64,000 nt of DNA from Ancrocorticia sp047501485 (GCA_047501485.1 JAZDRN010000001.1:1227702-1291701); one strand, 5' to 3'; shown: positions 1 through 8,889, numbered from the stretch's first letter. The notes: generated by a model from the letters alone, not told the origin. Numbers and translations: made by a program.

Positions 1-1
1 C

Positions 2-526
2 AGCCCGATCAAGATCAACGCGGTGGCGCTGCGCGAGACCCTCGCGGATGCGCCCGACCTGCTGGCGTGGGCGCTTGCCAACGGCGTGCGGTTGCGGTTC
101 ATCGAACAGATGCCGCTGGATGCAGATCAGACATGGCGCAGAGACCACCTCGTCTCCGCCGAAGAACTTCTGTCTGTGCTCGGACGCCGATACCGGCTGA
201 CCCCGGCCGGGCGTGAAGACCCGTCCGCTCCCGCAGAGGAGTGGCTCGTCGACGGAGGCCCGGCCACCGTCGGCATCATCGGGTCCGTCACACGCAGCTT
301 CTGCGACGCGTGCGACCGAACCAGGCTGACAGCCGAAGGCTCGGTACGTTCCTGTCTGTTCGGAGACGACGAGACAGACCTGCGCACGATGCTGCGAAGT
401 GGAGCAGACGATGCCGCTATCGCCGACGCCTGGCGGGCGACGATGTGGGACAAACAGGCTGGGCACGGGATGGAAGAGAAGAGTTTTCGTCGACCGGCCC
501 GTTCCATGGGAGCGATCGGAGGCTGA
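2..526 (+). CDS. moaA: GTP 3',8-cyclase MoaA, C-terminal part (5' end outside window)
   Basis: MoaA is a radical-SAM enzyme that converts GTP to 3',8-cyclo-GTP, the first step of molybdopterin synthesis. Only the C-terminal ~174 residues are present; the frame is open to the left edge and begins with a typical internal MoaA stretch (KINAVALR), so the radical-SAM CxxxCxxC motif lies outside the window. The second Fe-S cluster motif is visible as FCDACDRTRLTAEGSVRSC (CxxC, then 13 residues, then C), and the protein ends in the conserved Gly-Gly tail. It lies 2 nt before moaD on the same strand, so the two are surely co-transcribed. Confidence 0.95.
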   Translation, partial: SPIKINAVALRETLADAPDLLAWALANGVRLRFIEQMPLDADQTWRRDHLVSAEELLSVLGRRYRLTPAGREDPSAPAEEWLVDGGPATVGIIGSVTRSFCDACDRTRLTAEGSVRSCLFGDDETDLRTMLRSGADDAAIADAWRATMWDKQAGHGMEEKSFRRPARSMGAIGG

Positions 527-528
527 CG

Positions 529-765
529 ATGTCACGCATACTCGTCCGATACTTCGCAGCCGCCGCTGAAGCGGCTGGCTGCGAAGAAGAGCACGTCGAG
601 GCGACGACCCTCGGAGAGGCGAAGGACGCGCTCCTCACAGCTCACCCGGCACTCGAGCCGGTGATCGCAAAGGGGACATTCCTCGTCGACGGCATCGCCT
701 CACGCGATCCCGCGCGACCGGTCTCCGCGCAGGTGGACGTGCTGCCCCCGTTCTCCGGCGGCTGA
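529..765 (+). CDS. moaD: Molybdopterin synthase small subunit MoaD
   Basis: A 78-residue ubiquitin-fold sulfur carrier, the normal size for MoaD. It begins MSRILVRYFAAAAEAAG and ends in the diagnostic FSGG. The C-terminal Gly-Gly is adenylated by MoeB and thiocarboxylated, then donates sulfur to cyclic pyranopterin monophosphate in complex with MoaE. The ATG at 529 follows the moaA stop by two bases. Its partner moaE and activating enzyme moeB lie further right on the opposite strand, so the pathway is split into two converging transcription units. Confidence 0.95.
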   Translation: MSRILVRYFAAAAEAAGCEEEHVEATTLGEAKDALLTAHPALEPVIAKGTFLVDGIASRDPARPVSAQVDVLPPFSGG

Positions 766-887
766 GCCAAACCACAAGCGGCTGAGGTCCGATCCACCGC
801 GGGGGTCCACGTGTCGTGAACTGCATTCGTCTCCTGCGCTGCCATCCTCTTACGTGAGACGACCGCGGTGCTGCCCAGATCCTTGTC

Positions 888-1592
888 TCAGCAGGAATCG
901 GAGTACAAGCGCTGGGGATGCATGCTGTCGCTCACCTCGTACACGGCATCGGATGATTCGCGTGGAATGTCCTCGCGCATGTAGCGGAGATGCCGTTCAT
1001 GGGTGTCTGGGTGCGCCGGCTCACCGCCGTCGAGGAAGACGGTGAAGTGCCACGCCGAGCGCAGGCTAGAGCGCAGCAGTGACCAACCGTCGACAATCAG
1101 CATCCTGTCCTCAGGCGCGGCAGCGAGCTCGCTCTCAGGTCCGTTGTGGCGGAACATGCGCAGTATGGTTCGGACGGCGTCATCGTCCGTGAACGGGGCC
1201 GCGCTGAGACGAGTCGCGTGACGTCCCACTGCACGCAGCGCTGCCGCCAGGGCGTCGGCGAAGTGCATGCGGGCTGCAGCGTCCACGCCGTCGATGGCGA
1301 CGAGTATCCGGCCGCGTGGGTTTCTGCTGAGGACCTCCTGAGCGAGCTCCTCCCAGACGGCTGTCCCAGTGGCACCTGAGGCGTTCGGAGACGAGGTCAA
1401 CGTCGCTTCTCCGGCGGAACGATCAAGAGAGGATGTGTCTGCATCCTGTTCTGGTTGCGCACATCCTTGCCGACTGCTCTCGCAGCGGTCTGCATCCGCG
1501 CTCTCGAGATGGCATCGATGGTTTTCATCGGTCTGCCTGCTTCCGATTCGCATCCGCATGCTGAGGCAACTCCCGGATGAGTTCGAGGACAT
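888..1592 (-). CDS. Uridine-kinase-like protein with degenerate P-loop
   Basis: Up to 234 residues. The core from about residue 95 resembles the nucleoside/uridine kinase family (ILVAIDGVD, then an FADALAAALR helix, a later LIVDGWSLL strand and a HERHLRYM-like lid). The Walker A that should read GxxGxGKT is GVDAAARMH, with no lysine, so ATP hydrolysis is doubtful. The first ~65 residues are low complexity; the ATG at 1592 overlaps the redoxin gene by 68 bp, and a TTG near 1400 would start just before the conserved core. It is the last gene of the leftward run. Function unknown; the P-loop loss could mean a binding-only role or decay. Confidence 0.6.
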   Translation of the reverse strand: MSSNSSGSCLSMRMRIGSRQTDENHRCHLESADADRCESSRQGCAQPEQDADTSSLDRSAGEATLTSSPNASGATGTAVWEELAQEVLSRNPRGRILVAIDGVDAAARMHFADALAAALRAVGRHATRLSAAPFTDDDAVRTILRMFRHNGPESELAAAPEDRMLIVDGWSLLRSSLRSAWHFTVFLDGGEPAHPDTHERHLRYMREDIPRESSDAVYEVSDSMHPQRLYSDSC

Positions 1593-2028
1593 CGTCGGGA
1601 ACGAGTTGTCCCAACGTTCCGCAGGAGTACACGCTGATCACGACCGTCCCATCGGGATCCAGCACGAATCCGGTCGTCTGCAACTGCGGCGGGTCCACGG
1701 TGACGAACGCTCCAGTCGCGGCGGTGATCTGCTCCACGTCCACGCTGTGTCCGATCGGAAAAGTCAGCCCATAGCGCGCCACGAGCTCCGCGGTTATCGG
1801 CTCCTCGTCCGCAGTCACCGCGACGACAGCGATACCCGCGGCGGACAAGCGTCGTAGGCCGCGCTGGAACGCACGCAGCTGCTCCACGCAAGACCGGCAG
1901 CCTGCTCCGCGAGAGAAGAGAACCACGCCGTACTGCCCGGCGAATACGGCCGGGATCGTTCGGCGTGTGCCTCCCACCTCGAGCAGCTCGAGGGCGGGGA
2001 ACGCATCACCACCACGCAGCAACGACAT
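1525..2028 (-). CDS. Peroxiredoxin/redoxin-family protein (AhpC-TSA like)
   Basis: A 167-residue thioredoxin-fold protein. It has the redoxin beta strand YGVVLFSRGAGCRSCVEQLRAFQ, giving a CxxC-type pair (GCRSC) where the peroxidatic cysteine sits, and a later TGFVLDPDGTVVISVYSCG strand typical of AhpC/TSA and redoxin domains. No signal peptide or membrane segment, so cytoplasmic. It sits 184 bp downstream of moaE on the same strand, so co-transcription with the Moco genes is possible but not shown. Peroxide reductase or disulfide reductase cannot be distinguished from sequence. Confidence 0.75.
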   Translation of the reverse strand: MSLLRGGDAFPALELLEVGGTRRTIPAVFAGQYGVVLFSRGAGCRSCVEQLRAFQRGLRRLSAAGIAVVAVTADEEPITAELVARYGLTFPIGHSVDVEQITAATGAFVTVDPPQLQTTGFVLDPDGTVVISVYSCGTLGQLVPDDVLELIRELPQHADANRKQADR

Positions 2029-2212
2029 CAGAGGCTCGCAAGAACGGTCCGAGCGGCCGCATCGGTGGGTGCGACGCGGGCGGCTTCTGACGGGGGAAGT
2101 CGGTTGCCATGAAAGTTGTGTGCTTCAGTCTCAATGCCAGTCATCTGGCGCCTCTTTCCTCGGTGATTGCACCATCGTTCACCCGGCGGGTTCGCTAGGT
2201 CGTGCGGTGTAT

Positions 2213-2626
2213 CTACAACCCCACCCACTCCGATCTGCCGTCGGTGAAGTGCTGGTGCTTCCAGATCGGAACCTCTGCCTTGATCGCGTCGACGAGGTTC
2301 CCGCAGACGGCGAACGCCTCTGCCCGGTGCGGGGCGGCGACGACCGTGACCAGTGCGACGTCGCCGATCTCGAGGTGCCCGATGCGGTGAGCGGCGACGA
2401 CATCGCAGTCCGTGGTTTGAGCGATCCTCGTGCACACGTCGATGAGGATTCGTTCCGCGTCGGGGTGCGCCTCGTAGTCGAGAGAGCCGACGTCCTCTCC
2501 GTGATCATGGTCGCGCACGATGCCTTCGAAGGTGACCACCGCCCCGTTCTTCCTACTGCGTATCCGTGTTTCCAGCTGCGTCTTGTCCAGCGGAGCAGCG
2601 GTGACGAAACCGATCGGGTCAGGCAT
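2213..2626 (-). CDS. moaE: Molybdopterin synthase large subunit MoaE
   Basis: A 137-residue catalytic subunit that inserts the dithiolene sulfurs into precursor Z using MoaD thiocarboxylate. It contains GAVVTFEGIVRDHDHGEDV near the N terminus, AAHRIGHLEIGD in the middle, and the family tail VPIWKHQHFTDGRSEWVG with the catalytic-type lysine. The ATG at 2626 overlaps the moaCB stop by 8 bp, so translation is probably coupled. The reading frame stays open further upstream, but that part is only the other-frame image of moaCB. Confidence 0.95.
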   Translation of the reverse strand: MPDPIGFVTAAPLDKTQLETRIRSRKNGAVVTFEGIVRDHDHGEDVGSLDYEAHPDAERILIDVCTRIAQTTDCDVVAAHRIGHLEIGDVALVTVVAAPHRAEAFAVCGNLVDAIKAEVPIWKHQHFTDGRSEWVGL

Positions 2627-3575
2627 GTCCGTCACCGGCCAGCTGGTCGTGCAGGTGTGGCAAGAGCGGCTCCAGTGCGATGAGGCCGTCTTCCACGCCG
2701 CGTGGCGATCCAGGCAGGTTGATGACGATCGTGCGTCCGGCGATCCCTGCAAGCGCCCTGCTGAGCGAGGCTGTCGGCGTCGCCGCGCGGCCCGCTGCAC
2801 GGATGGCCTCGGCGATGCCGGGAAGTGCTCTCTCGATCACCGCGCTCGTCGCCTCGGGGGTGCGGTCCTCGGGATGCACCCCGGTGCCGCCGGTCGTGAC
2901 GATCAATACCGGCTCGCTGGTGAGAGCATCCGTGAGCGCCTGATAGATATCCGCGTCAGCGACAACGACGGGCTCGTCTGGCCGATACCCGTGGTCGCGA
3001 AGCCAGTCTGCGATTGCCGGACCGGTGAGATCCTCGCGCGTACCGGCCGCGGTGCTCGTTGAGGAGACGATCACGACCGCCTGTCCGTGGTCTGCGGGCA
3101 CGGATGCGTCTGCAACCCAGTGCCCGCGCTTTCCTCCGGTCTTCTCGATGAGGTGGATGTCTCCGAGCACGGCGGCCGGATCGACGGACTTGATCATGTC
3201 GTGCAGAGCGAGACCGGCGATGGCGACGGCGGTGAGGGCTTCCATCTCGGCCCCAGTCTTCGCCGTCGCTGCGACCGTGGCCCGGATCTCCACCGATGAG
3301 GTGCTGAGCTCGAAGTCCACGGTGACGGACTCCAGGGGCAATGTGTGCGCGAGGGGTACGAGTTCGCTGGTGCGCTTGGCGCCCTGGATGCCCGCGACCC
3401 GCGCTGTCGGGAGCGCGTCTGCTTTGCGCAGCTGGTTGGCGGCGAGCAGTTCCAGCACCGCCGGTGTCGTGTCGAGGCGGCCGGTCGCGATCGCCGTGCG
3501 CCGAGTGATCGCCTTCCCGCCGATGTCGATCATCCGCGACCGGCCGTGATCGTCGAGGTGCGGCAGTTCGTTCAT
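2619..3575 (-). CDS. moaCB: Fused MoaC-MoaB/MogA molybdenum cofactor protein
   Basis: A 318-residue fusion. Residues ~1-155 are MoaC (cyclic pyranopterin monophosphate synthase): MIDIGGKAITRRTA, PLAHTLPLESV, ALTAVAIAGLALHDMIKSVD and the GGKRG end. Residues ~163-318 are a MoaB/MogA-type domain with VVIVSSTSTAAGTREDLTGP and the TTGGTGVHPEDRTPEA substrate loop, which adenylates molybdopterin before molybdenum insertion by MoeA. This MoaC/MoaB fusion is known in Actinobacteria. The ATG overlaps the moeA stop by 4 bp (ATGA). Both halves look intact. Confidence 0.95.
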   Translation of the reverse strand: MNELPHLDDHGRSRMIDIGGKAITRRTAIATGRLDTTPAVLELLAANQLRKADALPTARVAGIQGAKRTSELVPLAHTLPLESVTVDFELSTSSVEIRATVAATAKTGAEMEALTAVAIAGLALHDMIKSVDPAAVLGDIHLIEKTGGKRGHWVADASVPADHGQAVVIVSSTSTAAGTREDLTGPAIADWLRDHGYRPDEPVVVADADIYQALTDALTSEPVLIVTTGGTGVHPEDRTPEATSAVIERALPGIAEAIRAAGRAATPTASLSRALAGIAGRTIVINLPGSPRGVEDGLIALEPLLPHLHDQLAGDGHA

Positions 3576-4762
3576 AGATTCCAGGTCTCCACGCGTGTCC
3601 CGATGTCGAGGGTGACGGCATCGATCGGGACATCGATGAGCATGTCGGATGCCGCCATGGCGGCGACAAGGTGCGAGGAAGGGCCGCCAACCGGTGCCAC
3701 CCGGCCTCCAGGCAACCCCACACCACGGCGGAACTGCCGTTTCCCGGCGACAGAGGTGAGAGGCTCGGCCAGGGTCCGCGGCTCGGGCTGTCGCGCGTGC
3801 AGTCCTGCTGCCTCACGGAGGACCGGCTCGATGAAGAGCATGAACGACAGCTGCGCGGACACGGGATTGCCTGGGAAGCACACCACGGGAACGCCTTTGT
3901 AGATGGCAGTGGCTTGGGGGCCGCCCGGCTGCATCGCGAGAGTATCGACGTGCGCCCCGAGCGGCTCCAGAAGCTCCCTCACGACTTCGTAGTTGCCTGC
4001 CGAGATGCCCCCGCTGGTGAGCAAGATCTCGGCTCCCGCCGCACACGACGCGTCGAGAGCGCGCGCGAACGCGGCCGTGTCATCGACGACACGATGCTCA
4101 TCGACCAAGAGGGCGTCGGCGGTTCGTACCGCTGCGGCGAGTGCGGGGCCGTTGGCGTCGTAGATCTGGCCGGGAGCCAGAAGCTCACCGGGAGCGGCCA
4201 GCTCGCTTCCGGTCGAGATCACTGCGACACGTACCTGTGAGCGAACGGGGACGGACGCCACTCCCGCAGCTGCGAGCGCCGCCAGGTGGCGAGGAGCGAG
4301 CCGGAAGCCATCAGACAACAGAGGCTCACTGCCCGCGAGGTCAGAGCCGGCTTCACGCACGAACTCTCCGACGTCCGGCTTCCGCGTGAACGTCACTGTC
4401 GTTCCCTGGACGGTGGCGTGTTCGACAGGGACGACCGCATCGGCGTCGTCGGGGATCGGCGCACCGGTCATGACCCGGACGGTATGGCCAGGGCGAAGCG
4501 GCCCAGGTGTGCCAGGAGCAGCGGGGATCGCACCGCGCAGCGGCAGATTGCTTGGCGTCCGCGCGAGGTCGACCGTACGGACGGCGAAGCCGTCCATCTG
4601 TGAGTTCCGGAACGGGGGCAGATCTATCGGAGTCCGTATGGGGTGGGCAAGCACCCGATCTAGCGCGTCAGACAGGGCGACCTGCTCGACGGGGCGCTGG
4701 CTCACGGCGTTCAGGAGGGTGCGGACTCGGGCCGTGTGCTCAGCGACCGATGTGCGGGGCAT
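3572..4762 (-). CDS. moeA: Molybdopterin molybdenumtransferase MoeA
   Basis: About 396 residues from the ATG at 4762, which directly follows the moeB stop. MoeA takes adenylyl-molybdopterin and inserts molybdate. Visible family motifs are PPFRNSQMDGFAVR near the N terminus, VMTGAPIPDDADAVVPVE, the MogA-like ILLTSGGISAGNYE loop, and VCFPGNPVSA, followed by a C-terminal beta barrel. An in-frame start 24 residues earlier exists but lies inside moeB. The gene runs between moeB and moaCB with no intergenic space. Confidence 0.95.
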   Translation of the reverse strand: MPRTSVAEHTARVRTLLNAVSQRPVEQVALSDALDRVLAHPIRTPIDLPPFRNSQMDGFAVRTVDLARTPSNLPLRGAIPAAPGTPGPLRPGHTVRVMTGAPIPDDADAVVPVEHATVQGTTVTFTRKPDVGEFVREAGSDLAGSEPLLSDGFRLAPRHLAALAAAGVASVPVRSQVRVAVISTGSELAAPGELLAPGQIYDANGPALAAAVRTADALLVDEHRVVDDTAAFARALDASCAAGAEILLTSGGISAGNYEVVRELLEPLGAHVDTLAMQPGGPQATAIYKGVPVVCFPGNPVSAQLSFMLFIEPVLREAAGLHARQPEPRTLAEPLTSVAGKRQFRRGVGLPGGRVAPVGGPSSHLVAAMAASDMLIDVPIDAVTLDIGTRVETWNL

Positions 4763-4763
4763 G

Positions 4764-5855
4764 TCAGTACCTGCTCGCCGTGGGGTCGATGCGGACAGCC
4801 CAGGCATCGATGCCTCCGGTGAGGTGCCGCACATCGGAGAATCCGAGTTGGAGGAGCTGATCGAGCGCTTGGCGTGAGCGTGTGCCGCGGTGGCAGTACA
4901 GCACGATGGGGTGACCGGTGTCGAGTTCTGGTGCCCGGCGAGGGAGTTCGGTCAAGGGGATCAGCACGTTTCCCGGGATCGCTGCGATGTCGGCCTCCCA
5001 CGGTTCGCGTACGTCGATCAGCAGCGGCGGGAAGGAAGCTGTGAGCAGGTCGCGCAGTTCCTCGGGCGAGACGGCGTTCTGATCGTCGGATGACAGCGGA
5101 GTGGTCTCGATGCTCTGCGCTGCGGCACGGGCGGACTCGTCGCGCCGGTAGGCGATCTCGCGGGTGCGGCCGGTGCGTGCGTCGTACGCGGCGACCCGGC
5201 CGATCAACGGCTCTCCGATGCCGGTGAGGAGCTTGAGTGCCTCGGTCGCCATGAACGCCCCGATGACGGCGCATACGCTCGGCAGCACGCCGATCATGTC
5301 GCAGGTGTCCGCACTGGAGTCCGGACCATGCGGGAACAAGTCGCGGTAGTCGGTGCCTCTGGCATCCCATGCCACGCCTGCTTGGCCGGCGTACCCCAGT
5401 GCTGACCCCCACACGAGCGGAATGCCGCGTTCGGCAGCAACACGGTCTGCCAGCATCACTGTTGCCGGGTTGTCGCTGGCATCGACGAGCACGTCCACAC
5501 CGTGCAGCAGACCCTCGGCTGTCACGGCGTCGAAACGCCCCTCGACGGCGCGGAGCTCAGCATCAGGAGCGAGCGACGCGAGCCTTATGGTGGCTGAGAC
5601 CGCTTTGCTGCGACCGATGTCGCCGGGCGTGTGCATCGTCTGCCGGTGCAGGTTCGATTCGGCGACAGTGTCGTCATCGACGATCGTGAGGCTGCCGACG
5701 CCTGCGGCAGCAAGGACCGGCAACAGGGTGCTGGCCAGCCCACCCGCGCCGATCACGAGCACATGCGCTCTCGAAAGACGCTCCTGAGCGGGAACGCCGA
5801 AGCCCGTGAGGACGCGCTGCCTCTGAAAGGTCGGAGAGAGCGGATTGACCGGCAT
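4764..5855 (-). CDS. moeB: Molybdopterin-synthase adenylyltransferase with rhodanese domain (MoeB/MoeZ type)
   Basis: A 363-residue two-domain protein. Residues ~10-240 are a ThiF/MoeB-type E1 domain with VLVIGAGGLASTLLPVLAAAGVG (nucleotide-binding loop), DDDTVAESNLHRQ and DASDNPATR-like motifs. Residues ~260-355 are a rhodanese domain with the active-site loop YCHRGTRSRQ (catalytic Cys). The combination adenylates the MoaD C-terminus and supplies the sulfur, as in MoeZ and MOCS3. First gene of the moeB-moeA-moaCB-moaE run. About 170 bp separates it from the divergent modA, and the promoters for both directions should lie there. Confidence 0.92.
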   Translation of the reverse strand: MPVNPLSPTFQRQRVLTGFGVPAQERLSRAHVLVIGAGGLASTLLPVLAAAGVGSLTIVDDDTVAESNLHRQTMHTPGDIGRSKAVSATIRLASLAPDAELRAVEGRFDAVTAEGLLHGVDVLVDASDNPATVMLADRVAAERGIPLVWGSALGYAGQAGVAWDARGTDYRDLFPHGPDSSADTCDMIGVLPSVCAVIGAFMATEALKLLTGIGEPLIGRVAAYDARTGRTREIAYRRDESARAAAQSIETTPLSSDDQNAVSPEELRDLLTASFPPLLIDVREPWEADIAAIPGNVLIPLTELPRRAPELDTGHPIVLYCHRGTRSRQALDQLLQLGFSDVRHLTGGIDAWAVRIDPTASRY

Positions 5856-6023
5856 GCCTTCAGGCTAGGGAGCCGGTCCCAGCGGGTGAGGTCGGAAGCG
5901 GCGAGACAGCAGAGAGCAGACAAAGCCCAGCAGTCGCAGGCCATTCTCACGACCTCGGCTACGGGAGGCTTGAGACAGGTCGGCAACTTCGTTCGCCTGA
6001 CCGCTTTCAGAGGAGTTCCTGTC

Positions 6024-6812
6024 GTGCGTGCCCCCTCCCTCCTTGCGGCAGCCGCAGCGCTCCTTCTGCTCGCTGGATGCTCATCGCCCGGCACAGGAAG
6101 CGACGAATCGGATGTCGGGGCAAGCAAGGACGACATGACATCCGGAACGGTGACAGTGTTGGCCGCAGCCTCCTTGACCGACGTGATCGACGTCCTCGCC
6201 GAGAGGTTCGAGGACGCGAACGCAGATGTCGACGTGGTCGCCAGCTATGGCGGATCGTCGGCGCTCGCCGAGCAGATCGTCTCCGGTGCCCCGGTGGACG
6301 TGTTCTTCTCAGCGAATGAGGCGACGATGCAGTCTGTCGTCGACGCAGGCCTGGCTGCCGATCCGGAAGTGCTCGTCACGAACACGCTGCAGATCGCGGT
6401 TCCCGCCGGGAACCCTGCAGGGATCACCGGTCTCGCCGACTTCGCACGGCCTGAGCTGACAATCGCATTGTGCGACACCGCGGTGCCGTGTGGAGCCGCA
6501 GCGCAGTCCCTGCTCGACCTTGCTGGTGTTCAGGCCCAACCGGACACACTTGAGGAGGACGTGCGTGCCGCACTGACGAAAGTCTCTCTGGGTGAGGCCG
6601 ACGCCGCACTGGTCTACGTGACCGACGTCGTCGCAGCAGGGAGCGCGGTGGAAGGCATCGATGTGCCTGAGGCGCAGCAGGTGATCAACAACTATCCGGT
6701 CGCCCTTCTTGCCGAGGCACCGAACCCCGACGCAGGACAGGCGTTCATCGACTACCTCCGCTCCGATGAGGCACGTCAGGTCTTCGAGCATGCAGGCTTC
6801 GCGGCCCCGTGA
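6024..6812 (+). CDS. modA: Molybdate ABC transporter substrate-binding lipoprotein ModA
   Basis: 262 residues from the GTG at 6024, which has an AGAGGAG ribosome site 8 bp upstream. The N terminus is a lipoprotein signal (LLAAAAALLLLAGC lipobox), followed by a spacer and a type II periplasmic-binding fold beginning GTVTVLAAASLTDVIDVLAERFE, with the ASYGGSSALAEQI and GAPVDVFFSANEATM oxyanion-contact segments typical of ModA. Attached to the outer face of the membrane, it delivers molybdate to ModB. Its placement beside the cofactor genes fits. Confidence 0.95.
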   Translation: MRAPSLLAAAAALLLLAGCSSPGTGSDESDVGASKDDMTSGTVTVLAAASLTDVIDVLAERFEDANADVDVVASYGGSSALAEQIVSGAPVDVFFSANEATMQSVVDAGLAADPEVLVTNTLQIAVPAGNPAGITGLADFARPELTIALCDTAVPCGAAAQSLLDLAGVQAQPDTLEEDVRAALTKVSLGEADAALVYVTDVVAAGSAVEGIDVPEAQQVINNYPVALLAEAPNPDAGQAFIDYLRSDEARQVFEHAGFAAP

Positions 6813-7596
6813 ACGCCGGCAGCCGGTCATCCTCGCCCTCGGGGTGATCGGTCTCGCGCTGCTCGTTCTCCCGCTGCTCGGACTCATCCTGCGTGCACCA
6901 TGGGGCCAGCTGGGCGAACTCTTCGTTCGGCAAGAGGTACTGCAGGCGCTCGGGCTCTCGTTACTCACAGCGACGTTATCTACCGGCCTGAGTCTCGTCC
7001 TCGGTATCCCGCTAGCCGTCCTGCTGAGCCATTCCGTTCACTGGAAGGTCCTGCCGCGCCGCCTCTTGCGGGCGGCGATCACTATCCCGCTGGTACTGCC
7101 TCCCGTTGTCGGCGGCATTGCGTTGCTTCTCCTGCTGGGACGGCGAGGCATCCTCGGGCAATGGCTCACGCAGGTCGGCATCACTATTCCTTTCACCACC
7201 GGTGCCGTTGTGCTCGCGCAAACCTTCGTCGCGATGCCCTTCCTCGTCTTCGCCGTCGAAGGCGCGCTGCGATCAGCGGACCGCCGCAGCGAACTAGCCG
7301 CCGCCTCCCTGGGCGCCAGCCCGTGGCAGATCTTCCGCCTCGTGACGGTTCCGCTGACCGCGCCTGGAATCGCCGCGGGCGCCGTGCTGTGCTTCGCCCG
7401 CGCGCTCGGCGAGTTCGGCGCGACGATCACGTTCGCCGGCTCCTTCCCCGGCGTGACGCGCACACTCCCGATCGCGTCGTACCTCGCGATGAACTCGGAC
7501 CCCGACACCGCGATCGCCCTCGCACTCGTCCTGCTCGCGGTATCACTGGGTGTGCTCCTCGCACTCCGCGACCGATGGCTGCCAGGCACCGCATGA
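6790..7596 (+). CDS. modB: Molybdate ABC transporter permease ModB
   Basis: 268 residues with about five hydrophobic spans (for example VILALGVIGLALLVLPLLGLI and LVLPPVVGGIALLLLLG) and the permease EAA loop AAASLGASPWQIFRLVTVPLTAPGI, followed by CFARALGEFGATITFAG, a strong ModB signature. The ATG at 6790 lies inside the last codons of modA (23 bp overlap), and the stop overlaps the modC start by 4 bp, so modABC is one unit. Confidence 0.95.
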   Translation: MQASRPRERRQPVILALGVIGLALLVLPLLGLILRAPWGQLGELFVRQEVLQALGLSLLTATLSTGLSLVLGIPLAVLLSHSVHWKVLPRRLLRAAITIPLVLPPVVGGIALLLLLGRRGILGQWLTQVGITIPFTTGAVVLAQTFVAMPFLVFAVEGALRSADRRSELAAASLGASPWQIFRLVTVPLTAPGIAAGAVLCFARALGEFGATITFAGSFPGVTRTLPIASYLAMNSDPDTAIALALVLLAVSLGVLLALRDRWLPGTA

Positions 7597-8330
7597 CCTT
7601 CGAGCTCACCGTCTCCGCACGTATCCCACGCCCCGCCTTCGACGTAGTCGTGGAGCTGAAAGCGGATCCCGGAAGTGTGCTCGCCGTCGTCGGACCGAAC
7701 GGTGCCGGAAAGTCCAGCGCCATCGCGGCGATCGCAGGCTTCACCGAGTCCCACGGCACGATTCGACTGGGGGACAAGGATCTGGCCGGTCTTCCTGCTG
7801 ACCAGCGAAGGATCGGCGTCATGTTCCAAGACCTGCTCCTCTTCCCTCACCTCACGGTGCGCGAGAACGTCGCCTTCTCAGCCAAAGTCCGCGGTGGGCG
7901 TTGGTCCGCCGCCCGGCGCAGCGCAGACCCCTGGCTGTCTCGCTTCGGAATGGCGGACCTGGCAGAGAGATACCCCAGTGCACTCTCCGGCGGGCAAGCT
8001 CAGCGTGTAGCGCTAGCCCGTGCCCTCGCATCCGAGCCGAAGGCACTGCTCCTCGACGAGCCGCTCGCGGCGCTGGACGTGGAGTTCCGGGATGAGGTGC
8101 GTGCCGACCTCGGTCTGCGTCTCCGCCAGTTCGCCGGTCCGACGATCCTCGTCACACATGACCGTGAAGACGTCGAGGTGCTCGCTGACGAGGTGATCGT
8201 CCTTGAGACAGGGCGCATCACGCAGCGAGGAAGCCTCGCCGATCTGGCACGAAATCCTGCGACCGCATGGATTGCCCGCTTCACAGGTGCCCAGGGAAGA
8301 AGGGACGCAGACGATGTCAGGTACGGATGA
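7593..8330 (+). CDS. modC: Molybdate ABC transporter ATPase ModC (short form)
   Basis: A 245-residue ABC ATPase with Walker A VVGPNGAGKS, Q-loop region MFQDLLLFPHLTVREN, signature LSGGQAQRVALARAL, Walker B ALLLDEPLAALD and switch histidine LVTHDRED. Classical ModC is ~350 residues because of a C-terminal molybdate-binding Mop/TOBE domain; that domain is absent here, so transport is probably not gated by intracellular molybdate in the usual way. The stop lies 17 bp inside the next gene. Confidence 0.93.
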   Translation: MTFELTVSARIPRPAFDVVVELKADPGSVLAVVGPNGAGKSSAIAAIAGFTESHGTIRLGDKDLAGLPADQRRIGVMFQDLLLFPHLTVRENVAFSAKVRGGRWSAARRSADPWLSRFGMADLAERYPSALSGGQAQRVALARALASEPKALLLDEPLAALDVEFRDEVRADLGLRLRQFAGPTILVTHDREDVEVLADEVIVLETGRITQRGSLADLARNPATAWIARFTGAQGRRDADDVRYG

Positions 8331-8889
8331 TGACTTCCTCTTGGGGCTCGCCGGAGTATCGGGAACGATGCTCGGCACGTTCATCGTGGGCGTGTTCTTC
8401 TACATCGACTCGGAGATGCACCGCCGACTCGCAGCGTCGGAGGCTGCGGACCGGTATCTCCGTTCGTCGGTCCGCTGGGTCTTCACCGCCTACTCCATTC
8501 CGCTCCTTGTTCCGCTCGTGCTCGCGTCGCTTGATCCGCTCTGGGGCGCGCTGAGCTTCATCGTCCTCGGCATCCTCCTGGTAGCGATGACAGTGGAAAC
8601 AGGACGTCGTATCCTCGCGAGGGGCGGGTCCGGCTCCTCACGCGCTCTATTCGTGAACGAATGGCTCTCGAGCGCCGGCATCGTCATCGCCATGGTCCTG
8701 CCATGGACATTGGGAGGCTGGGTGCCCGATCCGACTGAGTTCGTCCCCTCGCTGCTCATCCTTCTCGCGTGCGGCTTCGCGAGCACAGCGGCGCTGGTCA
8801 TGACGCAGTTCGACGCGACGATGGGCATGGTGGACGCCGTCATGGGAGACAGAGAAGGCGCAAAGCCTGAACATCCGACAGAGAGCTGA
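8314..8889 (+). CDS. Predicted five-TM membrane protein
   Basis: 191 residues, starting MSGTDDDFLLGLAGVSGTM. Hydrophobic spans are near residues 8-30, 54-73, 78-97, 115-132 and 142-163; the C-terminal ~25 residues are hydrophilic. No recognised family. Overlap with modC (17 bp) makes co-transcription with modABC certain if those coordinates hold, but no motif ties it to molybdate. Confidence 0.7.
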   Translation: MSGTDDDFLLGLAGVSGTMLGTFIVGVFFYIDSEMHRRLAASEAADRYLRSSVRWVFTAYSIPLLVPLVLASLDPLWGALSFIVLGILLVAMTVETGRRILARGGSGSSRALFVNEWLSSAGIVIAMVLPWTLGGWVPDPTEFVPSLLILLACGFASTAALVMTQFDATMGMVDAVMGDREGAKPEHPTES

